Below, piece after piece: positions 41,108 to 49,949 of a DNA stretch of 64,000 nucleotides. A program made the translations under genes and the position numbers. The stretch's first letter is position 1, and each line of letters starts with the position of its first letter. The stretch is taken from positions 1-64,000 of the forward strand of contig NZ_WBXO01000010.1 of assembly GCF_008933955.1 (NCBI RefSeq), given 5' to 3'. The notes beneath the pieces were generated by a model. The model made no database searches, was not told the DNA's origin, and was given only the letters and a program-made list of their open reading frames with translations. This DNA comes from Heliorestis acidaminivorans (lineage in GTDB: Bacteria; Bacillota; Desulfitobacteriia; Heliobacteriales; Heliobacteriaceae).

Positions 41108-42580
41108 TTGTCCCAGTCTCTAGAAAAAGATGGACTTCAGGAGATCTTAGACATCGCTATGAGTCACGGTGGCGATTTTGCCGACATCTATATTGAGAAA
41201 AAAGCTCTCAACGGTATTGGCTGTGAAGACAACAAAATAGAGCGCATCAATTCCGGTACTGACGCTGGCGCTGGTATTCGCGTCATCGCCGGTGATTCAA
41301 CTGCTTATGCTTACACTAACGATGTAAGCTTCGATGGCTTAGCTCATGCCGCACGTGTAGCTAGTCACGGCGCTCGTGGCGATCAAGTTCGCAAAAGCAG
41401 AGACTTAAGTACACCTTTAGCTCCTGTCGATCTTTCCGTACAACTGCGGCCTGATGAAGTAGCTATTGAAAAGAAAGTGGAAAAAGTCCTCGCCGCTAAC
41501 CAGCATGCACGCACCCTTGACGATCGAATCAAGCAAGTGACTGTAGGCTTTGGCGATATTATTCAGCAAGTGACTATCGCTAACACAGAAGGTGTTTTTG
41601 TAGAAGATGAGCGCATTCGCTCTCGCTTTATCGTTCACGCTGTAGCGGCTGATGGCTCGTTGATCCAGACAGGCTATGAAGCTCTTGGCGGCTCTGTTGG
41701 CTTTGAGATTTTCGAGGAAGAAGCCCCAGAAGATATTGCCCAAAAAGCTGTCGACCGCGCATTGCTTATGCTAGAAGCCAAACCAGCTCCCTCAGGCACT
41801 ATGCCTGTCGTGATGGCCGCAGAAGCTGGCGGCACTATGGTTCACGAAGCTTGTGGTCATGGTTTAGAAGCCGATCTTGTGCAAAAAGGGCTCTCCGTCT
41901 ACGGCGGCCAAAAAGGGCAGGAAGTAGCGTCACCTCTAGTCACTGTTATTGACGATGGTACGATTAGAGGTAAGTACGGTACAATTCGCTTTGACGACGA
42001 AGGTACGAAAGGTCAGAAAAACGTCTTAATCGAAAAAGGCGTTCTCAAAGAATTTATGTACGACCGCTTTACAGCAAGCAAAGAAAAGAGAGAATCGACA
42101 GGCAATGGTAGGCGCGAATCCTATCAGCATAAGCCCGTCCCTCGTATGACTAACACACTTATTGCCGCTGGCGATGAAGATCCTTCAGCGATTATCAAAG
42201 ATACGAAAGAAGGCCTCTTAGTTAAGAAAATGGGTGGCGGTCAAGTTAATACGACTAACGGTGACTTCGTTTTCGATGTAGCAGAAGGTTATATCATCAA
42301 AGACGGTGAAATAGTTCATGCCGTTCGTGGAGCTACACTAACAGGCAACGGCCCTGAAGTGCTCCGCAAAGTCGACCGCGTCGGCAAAGACCTAGGTTAC
42401 GCCATCGGCACTTGTGGTAAAGAAGGCCAAGGTGTTCCCGTCTCTGACGCCCAACCTACTATGCGCATCCAATCCCTAATCGTAGGCGGCACCGGCGGTG
42501 CGCCAGATTCCCCCAATAAGAAGCTCCCCGCATTAGCAAACATCCTAAGCGACGGCACTCCCAGAATCAGAAGATTGTAA
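41108..42580 (+). CDS. tldD: TldD metalloprotease subunit
   Basis: A 490-residue TldD-family zinc protease. The HEACGHGLEADLV block supplies the His-Glu...His ligands, and the glycine-rich GGGQVNTTNGDFVF and TLTGNGPEVL segments are typical. TldD works with TldE/PmbA to trim peptides. ATG 41096 directly abuts AAGG and cannot use it, so TTG 41108, about 6 nt after GGATGGTGA, is preferred; the true start could be 3-4 codons earlier. The partner gene follows by about 50 bp. Confidence 0.92.
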   Translation: MSQSLEKDGLQEILDIAMSHGGDFADIYIEKKALNGIGCEDNKIERINSGTDAGAGIRVIAGDSTAYAYTNDVSFDGLAHAARVASHGARGDQVRKSRDLSTPLAPVDLSVQLRPDEVAIEKKVEKVLAANQHARTLDDRIKQVTVGFGDIIQQVTIANTEGVFVEDERIRSRFIVHAVAADGSLIQTGYEALGGSVGFEIFEEEAPEDIAQKAVDRALLMLEAKPAPSGTMPVVMAAEAGGTMVHEACGHGLEADLVQKGLSVYGGQKGQEVASPLVTVIDDGTIRGKYGTIRFDDEGTKGQKNVLIEKGVLKEFMYDRFTASKEKRESTGNGRRESYQHKPVPRMTNTLIAAGDEDPSAIIKDTKEGLLVKKMGGGQVNTTNGDFVFDVAEGYIIKDGEIVHAVRGATLTGNGPEVLRKVDRVGKDLGYAIGTCGKEGQGVPVSDAQPTMRIQSLIVGGTGGAPDSPNKKLPALANILSDGTPRIRRL

Positions 42581-42630
42581 AAGTGTAATTTTTGGTTAAA
42601 CTATTAAAATAGTAGAAATAGAAGGCAGGT

Positions 42631-43983
42631 GTGAAGGTGAGTCGAATCGATATGGGCACAATCACCCGCAAAATGGTAGAACTCGCCCAACAAAAAGGTG
42701 CAGAGATGTCCGAAGCATACGGACTCGATGCTAGAGAACTATCCATCGACGTATCACAAGGGGTCGTCGAAACGATGAAACTTGCCGAAGACCGAGGTGT
42801 AGGTCTGCGCATCTTCAAAAAAGGAAGAATGGGCTATGCCTATACATCGGACCTCGATGAGAAGGTCCTCGAAAGTACTGTAGAACGAGCTATTGCTAAT
42901 GCCGTCTGGACTGGAGAAGACCCCTATCACGTCCTGCCCTCTAAAGTAGAGGCTTACCCCCATGTAGACACTTTTGATCCCGAGATTAGTAAGACAGCAG
43001 TAGAAGAGAAAATCAACTTAGCCAAAGAGATTGAAGCGGCCGCTCGTGCTACGGACGAGCGGGTCAAGATTACAGAACGATCTAACTATCAAGATGCTGA
43101 ATATACTGTCTCTATTGTAAACTCTCGGGGCATCGATGCTTCCTATCGAGGCGCTTACTGTGGCGCTTATGCCTATCTAGTAGCTGAAGAAAATGGCGAA
43201 AATCAGACTGGTTTTGCTCTTTCTTATGGCTTGCGTTTTTCTGATATTGACCCTACTAAGGTAGGGCAGGAAGCGGCTAATAAAGCAGTGCGTATGCTCG
43301 GAGCAAAACGAATAGCTTCAAAGCGCATGCCTGTACTTTTAGATCCTTATGTAGTTACTCAATTCATGGGCATACTTACGCCTGCGCTAACAGCAGAAGC
43401 TGTCCAAAAAGGAAAGTCGCCTCTAGCAGGCAAAAAAGATCAGATCGTAGCTTCTGATATCCTTACATTAGTCGACGATGGTCGCTTAGAAGGTCGTATC
43501 GCTTCTGCTCCTTTTGACGGTGAAGGTGTGCCTTCTTCTAGAACTGTTTTGATTGAAGATGGCATTCTCAAAAACTATTTGCACAATAGCTATACAGCTC
43601 GCAAAGAAGGTGCTATTTCCACAGGCAACGGCACACGCGGATCTTTCCGTGGTACGCCTGAAGTAGGCACTACTAACTTTTATCTACAAGCAGGCCAAGA
43701 GACTCAAGAAGGTCTCATGGCAGGTATTGACTATGGCTTCTATGTCACTGAAGTGATGGGCATGCATACAGCTAATCCTATCTCAGGCGACTTCTCCATT
43801 GGCGCATCTGGACTGCTCATCGAAAAAGGTCGTCTAACGACTCCTGTCCGTGGCGTAGCTATCGCCGGCAACTTAATGGAACTGCTTCAAAACATTGACG
43901 GCATTGGCAATGACCTTACCTTTTTTGTTGGCAAAGGCGCTCCTACAGTAAGAATTACCTCTCTTCCTGTAAGTGGCGACTGA
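42631..43983 (+). CDS. pmbA: TldE/PmbA-like partner subunit
   Basis: A 450-residue homologue of TldD in which the zinc-binding HExxxH is absent (the region reads MGILTPALTAEAVQKGKSPL), as expected for the TldE/PmbA subunit. The pair forms a heterodimeric peptidase. The start is GTG 42631 after GAAGG; GTG 42637 is also possible. Confidence 0.9.
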   Translation: MKVSRIDMGTITRKMVELAQQKGAEMSEAYGLDARELSIDVSQGVVETMKLAEDRGVGLRIFKKGRMGYAYTSDLDEKVLESTVERAIANAVWTGEDPYHVLPSKVEAYPHVDTFDPEISKTAVEEKINLAKEIEAAARATDERVKITERSNYQDAEYTVSIVNSRGIDASYRGAYCGAYAYLVAEENGENQTGFALSYGLRFSDIDPTKVGQEAANKAVRMLGAKRIASKRMPVLLDPYVVTQFMGILTPALTAEAVQKGKSPLAGKKDQIVASDILTLVDDGRLEGRIASAPFDGEGVPSSRTVLIEDGILKNYLHNSYTARKEGAISTGNGTRGSFRGTPEVGTTNFYLQAGQETQEGLMAGIDYGFYVTEVMGMHTANPISGDFSIGASGLLIEKGRLTTPVRGVAIAGNLMELLQNIDGIGNDLTFFVGKGAPTVRITSLPVSGD

Positions 43984-44002
43984 CGATACAAGGAGGAAAA
44001 AG

Positions 44003-44527
44003 ATGACCCAGAATCCAACACAAGTAGCAAGGAAAGTTCTTTTCAAAGATCTTTTAAAGGAATATTCGCCAGAACAAGGGCCATTGAGTAAGCGCATTCT
44101 GTTGCTCAATGGTCCCAACTTGAATCTCTTAGGCCGTCGTGAACCGACTCATTACGGTCAAACATCTTTAGCAGAAATCGAACATAGCTTACAGACCATG
44201 GCCGCTAGTTGGGGATGGGAATTAGCTTGTTATCAATCTAATCATGAAGGCGATCTGATCGACCTTATTCATCAGGCAATGGACTTTGTAGATCTGATCA
44301 TCATCAATCCTGGTGCTTACACACATACGTCAATTGCCTTGCGTGATGCCTTCAGCGGTACGGCTATTCCTTTTATCGAAGTGCATCTTTCCAACATCCA
44401 TAGCCGCGAAGAATTTCGTCACCGCTCCATGCTAGCTCCCCTTGCTATTGGTCAGATTAGTGGCTTTGGTGCTCACAGCTACACACTAGCTTTAGAAGCG
44501 GCTCGTAACTACTTAGAAAGTCGCTAA
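44003..44527 (+). CDS. aroQ: Type II 3-dehydroquinate dehydratase
   Basis: A 174-residue AroQ of the shikimate pathway. It has ILLLNGPNLNLLGRREPTHYG with the catalytic Tyr, NPGAYTHTSIALRDA and the His-containing VHLSNIHSREEFRHRS. A ~33-residue N-terminal extension before the usual start (MTQNPTQVARKVLFKDLLKE) is not part of the core fold. It has its own AAGGAGG site 7 nt upstream, so it is likely translated. aroQ - peptidase - efp order is common in Firmicutes. Confidence 0.93.
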   Translation: MTQNPTQVARKVLFKDLLKEYSPEQGPLSKRILLLNGPNLNLLGRREPTHYGQTSLAEIEHSLQTMAASWGWELACYQSNHEGDLIDLIHQAMDFVDLIIINPGAYTHTSIALRDAFSGTAIPFIEVHLSNIHSREEFRHRSMLAPLAIGQISGFGAHSYTLALEAARNYLESR

Positions 44528-44592
44528 AATCATTATTAGGAAATCGATATCATCGATATCATCATTACTTGGCTAGTTAGAGGAGTGATCTC

Positions 44593-45690
44593 TTGAAGAG
44601 TAGTGCTACTAAAGTTTTGGAACGACTCCGTGCCCAATGGCCTGACGAGACTGATGCCCTGTTAATCATGGAGCCTAACAATCGCCGCTATCTATCTAGT
44701 TTTACAGGCACAGCTGGCTTGCTATTGGTTACACCTAATCAAAGTATTCTCGTCACTGATTTTCGCTACTGGGAACAGGCTCAACAGCAAAGTCCAGAGT
44801 GGCAGATTTATCGCCAGCAAGGATCGTGGCTCAAAGCTCTTCAAGAAGTACTTACTAAGTCTAACTGGAAAAACATTGCCATCGAATATAACTACATCAC
44901 CCTTACCCAACAAGAACTGCTTACTAAGGCTTTACCTGATCGCAACTTATTGAATCAGTCGAGCCTTATCGAAATAATGCGTTCTGTAAAAGATGAAGCG
45001 GAACAAGAAAAAATAGCTCGTGCTGTAGCTTTAGCCGATCGTGGCTTTGAGCATATTCTTACTTATGTGCAGAAGCGTTTTCGAGGGTCAGAGGGCGAGG
45101 TAAGGGAAAAAGAGATTGCTTTAGAGTTAGAATTTTTTCTTAGAAAAGAAGGCGCAGAAGGCATTGCTTTTGACTTTATCGTTGCTTCTGGTGAGCGATC
45201 GGCTTTGCCTCATGGCGTAGCTACTGATAAAGCCTTGCAAGAAGGCGAATTTGTCACTATTGACTTTGGTTGTCGTTTAGATGGCTATTGTTCCGATACG
45301 ACAAGGACTTTTTTTCTAGGGAAGCCTACAGAAGAACATCAAAAAGTCTACCGCACAGTCTTACAAGCTCAGCAAGAAGCTCTGGAAGTGCTGGGTCCCG
45401 GCAAAATAGGAAGTGACCTAGACCAAGTGGCGCGAGAGATCATCGAAAAAGCTGGTTACGGCTCTTACTTTGGTCATGGTCTCGGTCATGGTGTTGGTCT
45501 TGTTGTACATGAGAAACCACAGCTTTCTCCAAGTAGTGACGATATCTTGCAGGTAGGGCAAGTGGTAACGGTAGAACCGGGTATTTATATCCCTCAATGG
45601 GGTGGCGTCCGCATTGAAGACATGGTTATTATCACTGACAGTGGCTGTCGCAACTTAACGAAAGCACCTAAAGAGTTAATTTGCCTTTAA
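44593..45690 (+). CDS. M24B Xaa-Pro aminopeptidase/dipeptidase
   Basis: A 365-residue metallopeptidase. The N-terminal creatinase-like domain precedes the M24 pita-bread core with all five metal ligands visible: Asp in TIDFGCRLDGY and SDTTRTF, His in GHGLGHGVGLVVHE, Glu in TVEPGIYIP and Glu in GGVRIEDMVII. It cleaves X-Pro peptides. The start is TTG 44593 after GAGGAGTGAT. Confidence 0.93.
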   Translation: MKSSATKVLERLRAQWPDETDALLIMEPNNRRYLSSFTGTAGLLLVTPNQSILVTDFRYWEQAQQQSPEWQIYRQQGSWLKALQEVLTKSNWKNIAIEYNYITLTQQELLTKALPDRNLLNQSSLIEIMRSVKDEAEQEKIARAVALADRGFEHILTYVQKRFRGSEGEVREKEIALELEFFLRKEGAEGIAFDFIVASGERSALPHGVATDKALQEGEFVTIDFGCRLDGYCSDTTRTFFLGKPTEEHQKVYRTVLQAQQEALEVLGPGKIGSDLDQVAREIIEKAGYGSYFGHGLGHGVGLVVHEKPQLSPSSDDILQVGQVVTVEPGIYIPQWGGVRIEDMVIITDSGCRNLTKAPKELICL

Positions 45691-45727
45691 CAGGAGTCTT
45701 GTAGTTGCTGTTATATATTGGCAACAG

Positions 45728-45897
45728 GGTTGTAATGACGCCGTTCGCTAAGGGCTTCATGGCTGTTCGCTCCGTTGCTCCGCGGGTGCGCCAAACCTCT
45801 GGGCTGTTCTGCATGTGAACCGTGGCGCACTTTTCCGCTATGCAACTGTCGCTCTCGACGCCATTTCGCCCAAATCGCTCACTATGTCATTACAACC
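45728..45897. mobile_element. MITE-like inverted-repeat element
   Basis: GGTTGTAATGAC (45728-45739) and GTCATTACAACC (45886-45897) are perfect 12-bp terminal inverted repeats around ~146 bp that are GC-richer than the surroundings. Inside, GTGCGCCA (45786-45793) and TGGCGCAC (45823-45830) form a second stem. No coding potential is convincing. It lies in the 396-bp gap before efp, which otherwise holds only AT-rich leader. Confidence 0.6.
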
Positions 45898-46086
45898 AGA
45901 TTATGCCATTAAGTACAAGAGTCATACTGATGATTAAAAGACTTAATTTTCAGCTTCCTGTAAGCAGGAAAACCTTTCAAGGTTATAGAAAAGTATTACA
46001 CTTAAAGTATTAAACTTATATCGACAAATTTTTTTGGACCATGTCGCAGTGATGAGGAGCGACTTGAAGGGAGTTTAACAAACAGA

Positions 46087-46644
46087 ATGATTTCTTCTAA
46101 CGATTTTCGTACCGGTTCAACTATTGAGCTTGACGGTGATGCTTTCCAAGTAATTGAGTTTCAGCATGTTAAGCCTGGTAAAGGTGCCGCTTTCGTGCGC
46201 ACTAAGTTGAGAAACGTCAAGACAGGTAGTGTTGTTGAGCGTACTTTCCGAGCCGGTGAAAAAGTGCCCAAAGCTCATATGGAGCGTCGTACTATGGAGT
46301 ATCTCTATAACGATGGCGAAGATTATACTTTCATGGATACAGAGACTTATGAGCAGACAACTCTACAAAAGTCTCAACTTGAATATGAACTGCGCTTTCT
46401 GAAAGAGAATATGCAAGTGCATATCTTAACTTGGAAAGGCAATCTAATGGGCGTAGAGCTACCCAATACGGTAGAGCTTCGCGTAATGGAGACTGATCCT
46501 GGTGTTCGTGGTGACACTGCTCAAGGTGCTACCAAACCAGCGAAGCTAGAAACTGGTGCTGTTGTTCAAGTTCCTCTCTTTATCAACGAAAATGATCTTC
46601 TGATCATCGATACGCGCAACGGAGCTTACGTTTCTAGAGCATAA
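46087..46644 (+). CDS. efp: Elongation factor P
   Basis: A 185-residue EF-P with the three beta-barrel domains. Lys32 in [10 protein letters not shown] is the tip residue that is modified in many bacteria, and the C-terminal [18 protein letters not shown] is typical. EF-P rescues ribosomes stalled at polyproline. This window encodes a protein with about 21 consecutive prolines (18787-20907), an obvious client. Confidence 0.97.
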   Translation: MISSNDFRTGSTIELDGDAFQVIEFQHVKPGKGAAFVRTKLRNVKTGSVVERTFRAGEKVPKAHMERRTMEYLYNDGEDYTFMDTETYEQTTLQKSQLEYELRFLKENMQVHILTWKGNLMGVELPNTVELRVMETDPGVRGDTAQGATKPAKLETGAVVQVPLFINENDLLIIDTRNGAYVSRA

Positions 46645-46734
46645 AGCTAAGCTTGTCTTATAATTGGTAAAAACATAGAAAAAAAGATTTGGCAGGAAAG
46701 AGATTTTTATTTGCCTAATCTTGTTAAATTACAG

Positions 46735-46802
46735 CCCTCCCGGGAATACTTAGAGTGAGCCTTTGGCAATTAAGCAAAAGGCCGATAAGTTGCTGAGGAG
46801 GG
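46735..46802 (+). promoter_or_regulatory. Possible Shine-Dalgarno-sequestering leader
   Basis: CCCTCC (46735-46740) can pair with GGAGGG (46797-46802), the ribosome site of the next gene, enclosing a GCCTTT/AAAGGC hairpin (46759-46782). It could form a switchable leader; it matches no riboswitch class that I recognise. Confidence 0.35.
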
Positions 46803-46809
46803 ACTTTTT

Positions 46810-47433
46810 ATGCCTTCATTAAAAGAACGTATCTCCTATATAAAAGGAATGGCCGAAGGATTGAAAATCGAGGCCGATCCCCGAGAAGGTCGATTGCTCA
46901 GCGAAATGATCAACCTGCTTGGCAAAATGGCTGATGAGATCGATGAAGTGAAAAGAGAACAGGTAGCGCTCGAAGAAATGGTAGAAAGTATCGATGAAGA
47001 TCTCGTAGAGCTCGAGAGCGACTTCTACGAATTAGATGATGACGATGATTTCGACGACGATGACGATGATGATGATGTCTTTCTCTGCCAATGCGACCAT
47101 GACCATGATGAAGAGGACGATGAGCTCATTGAATTCGAATGCCCTACTTGTGAAGAAACAGTCTGCTTTGACCAAGCTGAGTTAGCTGATGATGAAGTCT
47201 TAGAAGTAGTCTGTCCTAGCTGTGACCGTGCCGTTTATATACAAGACGGTGAAGACCTTGATATGACTGCTTTTGACGAAGATGATGACGACGAAATTGA
47301 AGACAATAGGCAGTACAGAACAACGGAAGTAGATAGTCGTCAGGATCACCGTCACGATAAACCAAGCGACTACAACCACAGAAGTACCTATCGTACTGGT
47401 CCTTACCATCCTAGTCACTACTACAGAAACTAG
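46810..47433 (+). CDS. CD1247-type acidic zinc-ribbon protein
   Basis: A 207-residue protein. The N-terminal coiled coil (LKERISYIKGMAEGLKI ... REQVALEEMVESIDED) is the conserved CD1247 N-terminal domain found next to spoIIIA operons in Clostridia. A run of Asp residues follows, then a zinc ribbon with CPTC and CPSC pairs, and a His/Arg/Tyr-rich tail. The function is unknown. The ribosome site GGAGGG may be masked by an upstream CCCTCC. Confidence 0.82.
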   Translation: MPSLKERISYIKGMAEGLKIEADPREGRLLSEMINLLGKMADEIDEVKREQVALEEMVESIDEDLVELESDFYELDDDDDFDDDDDDDDVFLCQCDHDHDEEDDELIEFECPTCEETVCFDQAELADDEVLEVVCPSCDRAVYIQDGEDLDMTAFDEDDDDEIEDNRQYRTTEVDSRQDHRHDKPSDYNHRSTYRTGPYHPSHYYRN

Positions 47434-47510
47434 TAATCACTATAAAAACTATTAATTACCACGGAAACTAGTAATCACTATAGTAGAAAAAAAGAGTCAC
47501 TTGAGTAGGG

Positions 47511-47563
47511 AAAAAGAGCCACTTGGCAAGAGAAAGATCTTCTTTTGCTGAGGGGCTCTTTTT
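47511..47563 (+). terminator. Terminator before the spoIIIA operon
   Basis: AAAAAGAGCC (47511-47520) pairs with GGCTCTTTTT (47554-47563), with a second inner stem. Directly upstream a GAAACTAGTAATCACTATA-type 19-nt unit is present twice (47427-47483). Confidence 0.75.
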
Positions 47564-47644
47564 ATTTTCTCCTTACTTCCTCCTACAATTTGCATAAACT
47601 TGCCAATGCCGCCATATCTTTGTGGTAGATAGGGGGGATCGACA

Positions 47645-48730
47645 ATGCGAGTAACTTGGGACAGGCAACAGAAAAAACTTGTTTCACCAACAAGGCCCTT
47701 ACAGCATATCAAAGAAGTTCCACCACCAACACCATCACAAGCACCTACACAGCCACAGAGAGAAATACAATCTAAGGAGCAACTAATCCCCGCGTCAGCC
47801 GATCTCTGGCTGGACAAACTTTTGCCCTATCTAGCTCCAGCTATACGACCACTTCTTGTGCAAACGATAAAAGAGAAAAAGCTAACCCCCGACAGCATCT
47901 CAGAAATTCGTCTCCGTGTGGGACGACCACTCAATATCAACTGTAATAACGGTGATATTTTGCTCCGCAATGTAACTGCAGAAGAACTCTTGCAAACATT
48001 GCATCTTATGTCCGAATGCTCTATTTACGCTTTCGAAGAAGAATTTCGTCAGGGCTATCTAACTTTGCCCGGAGGCTATCGCGTAGGCCTAGCAGGTCGT
48101 GTTGTTCTTGAAGGTGGCAAAGTCAAGACTATCCATCCCGTATCGTCCATCAATATTCGCATTGCTCGCCAGCTCAAAGGCATAGGCGATGCTTTTTTGC
48201 CCCATTTATTAGGTTCAGAAGAAAGTCTTTTCTTGTCCACCTTAATCTTATCGCCTCCTGGTGGCGGCAAAACGACACTGCTTCGCGATCTTGTTAGACA
48301 GCTTAGCTTAGGTCGTCCTGATCTTGCACTGCCTGGAATGACCGTAGGACTTGTTGATGAGCGATCGGAAATAGCCGCTTCATACCGTGGTATTCCCCAA
48401 AACGATGTCGGGCCTCGCACTGACGTTCTTGATGGATGCCCCAAGTCAGAAGGTCTACTGCGGCTACTGCGCTCTCTAGCACCAAAAGTTCTTGCTACTG
48501 ATGAGATTGGACGTATGGACGATGTACGAGCTGTAGAAGAAGCTATGCATTGTGGCGTATCCTTGTTAGCTACAGCCCATGGCCATAACTATAGCGATCT
48601 AGATAAAAGATCGGGCCTCAGAATCATGAACCAATTAGGCTTGTTTCAACGCATTATTATCCTTAGTCCTCGTCCTCAACCAGGCACGCTAGTTGCTATC
48701 TATAACGAAATAGGCGAGAAAATCAATTAG
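47645..48730 (+). CDS. spoIIIAA: Stage III sporulation protein AA
   Basis: A 361-residue secretion-type ATPase (GspE/R3H-like) of the SpoIIIA-SpoIIQ channel, acting on the mother-cell side. Walker A is in LSPPGGGKTTLLRDL and Walker B follows in LATDEIG. A ~50-residue Pro/Gln-rich N-terminal extension precedes the usual start of the family. GGGGGG lies before ATG 47645. It opens an eight-gene operon with normal gene order. Confidence 0.95.
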   Translation: MRVTWDRQQKKLVSPTRPLQHIKEVPPPTPSQAPTQPQREIQSKEQLIPASADLWLDKLLPYLAPAIRPLLVQTIKEKKLTPDSISEIRLRVGRPLNINCNNGDILLRNVTAEELLQTLHLMSECSIYAFEEEFRQGYLTLPGGYRVGLAGRVVLEGGKVKTIHPVSSINIRIARQLKGIGDAFLPHLLGSEESLFLSTLILSPPGGGKTTLLRDLVRQLSLGRPDLALPGMTVGLVDERSEIAASYRGIPQNDVGPRTDVLDGCPKSEGLLRLLRSLAPKVLATDEIGRMDDVRAVEEAMHCGVSLLATAHGHNYSDLDKRSGLRIMNQLGLFQRIIILSPRPQPGTLVAIYNEIGEKIN

Positions 48731-48754
48731 ATTTTCCTGAGGAGGCTATAGAAG

Positions 48755-49273
48755 ATGTGGAAGCTTATGGGCTCTGTTATCATCATTGGCGCCTGCAGTA
48801 GTGTTGGTCTGTGGATGGCTTCGGAATTACATCGCCGCCCCAAAATCTTAGCGCAATTGCAATCGTCCCTTTCTGGACTAGCTACAGAAATTTCCTACGG
48901 CGCTATTCCTTTACCGCAAGCTATGGAACAAGCAGGACGCATCAGCGGCGCTCCGGCTGATCTGCTTTTTCAAGGTATGGCCTATCGATTGCGTCAAAAT
49001 CAGGGTAGCAGTGCTCAGGAGATCTGGATTAAATGTCTGCAAGATTGGCTTCCGAGAACGGCTCTAAACAAAAAAGATGGCGAAGAACTAGAGCGCCTTG
49101 CTCTCGGACTAGGAACAGCACCAAAAGAAGATCAACTACGGCGTATTGAGGAAGTTAAAGCGCGTCTAGCCTGGTTAGAAAAAGAAGCTCGCGAAGAAGG
49201 AGCACGACTAGCTAAAGTATGGTCCTACGGTGGTATTTTAACAGGTTCAGCTATTGTCTTAGTACTCTGGTAG
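48755..49273 (+). CDS. spoIIIAB: Stage III sporulation protein AB
   Basis: A 172-residue protein with N- and C-terminal membrane helices and a GspF-like helical cytosolic part (LQSSLSGLATEISYGAIPLP). It is a normal-length member of the SpoIIIA complex. GAGGAGG precedes ATG 48755, 24 bp after spoIIIAA. Confidence 0.95.
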   Translation: MWKLMGSVIIIGACSSVGLWMASELHRRPKILAQLQSSLSGLATEISYGAIPLPQAMEQAGRISGAPADLLFQGMAYRLRQNQGSSAQEIWIKCLQDWLPRTALNKKDGEELERLALGLGTAPKEDQLRRIEEVKARLAWLEKEAREEGARLAKVWSYGGILTGSAIVLVLW

Positions 49274-49322
49274 TCTATTAGGCATCCCAAAAAGGCAGGC
49301 GAAAAATGGGGAGGATTGTACC

Positions 49323-49520
49323 ATGGACATGCTTGAAATCTTTCAAATAGCTGGGATAGGCATATTCGTTGCCGTTTTTTACTCTATTTTGAAAGAAGCA
49401 AAAAGAGAAGAATTAGCCCAGCTACTGGCCATTGGAGGTGTGGCTCTTGTCACCTTGATGGTCATCCGTCTGATTAGTGAGCTTTTTACTGAAGTAAAAT
49501 CCGTCTTCTTTCTCTACTAA
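49323..49520 (+). CDS. spoIIIAC: Stage III sporulation protein AC
   Basis: A 65-residue protein with two membrane helices (IFQIAGIGIFVAVFYSILK and ALVTLMVIRLISELF). It is the usual tiny subunit between AB and AD. GGGGAGG lies upstream of ATG 49323. Confidence 0.94.
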   Translation: MDMLEIFQIAGIGIFVAVFYSILKEAKREELAQLLAIGGVALVTLMVIRLISELFTEVKSVFFLY

Positions 49521-49547
49521 GGGGGGCGTGGCAAGGAGGGAAACCAG

Positions 49548-49949
49548 ATGGAGATTCTCCAAGTCGTAGGCGTCGGTATCATCGCCACGGTCCTACTTGT
49601 AATCATTCGCAAACAACGTCCAGAGTTGGCTGTGCAATTGAGCATTGCCGCTGGCGTGATTCTTTTTCTGTTCATCTTAACCAAAATATCAGCCATTCTT
49701 CAGGTGCTCGACGATCTAGCTCATCAGGCCCAAATCAATCGTTACTACCTTACTACGCTACTTAAAATCGTCGGTGTCGCCTACATAGCCGAATTTGGCG
49801 CTCAGATTTGCCGAGATGCTGGAGAATCGGCCATTGCCTCCAAAGTTGAATTAGCCGCAAAAATTATTGTCATGGTCATGGCCTTACCCATCATTCTCGC
49901 CTTAATCGAAACGCTAATTAATCTCCTGCCGCAGGGAGGTGGGCCATGA
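49548..49949 (+). CDS. spoIIIAD: Stage III sporulation protein AD
   Basis: A 133-residue membrane protein of the AC/AD family. The typical LKIVGVAYIAEFGAQICRDA and ESAIASKVELAAKIIVMVMA segments are present. Its stop overlaps the spoIIIAE start by 4 bp (ATGA). Confidence 0.95.
   Translation: MEILQVVGVGIIATVLLVIIRKQRPELAVQLSIAAGVILFLFILTKISAILQVLDDLAHQAQINRYYLTTLLKIVGVAYIAEFGAQICRDAGESAIASKVELAAKIIVMVMALPIILALIETLINLLPQGGGP

Noticed and set aside
45822-46013. Open frame of 63 codons upstream of efp
   Set aside because: It runs across the arm of the MITE-like element and has no ribosome site or recognisable protein features.
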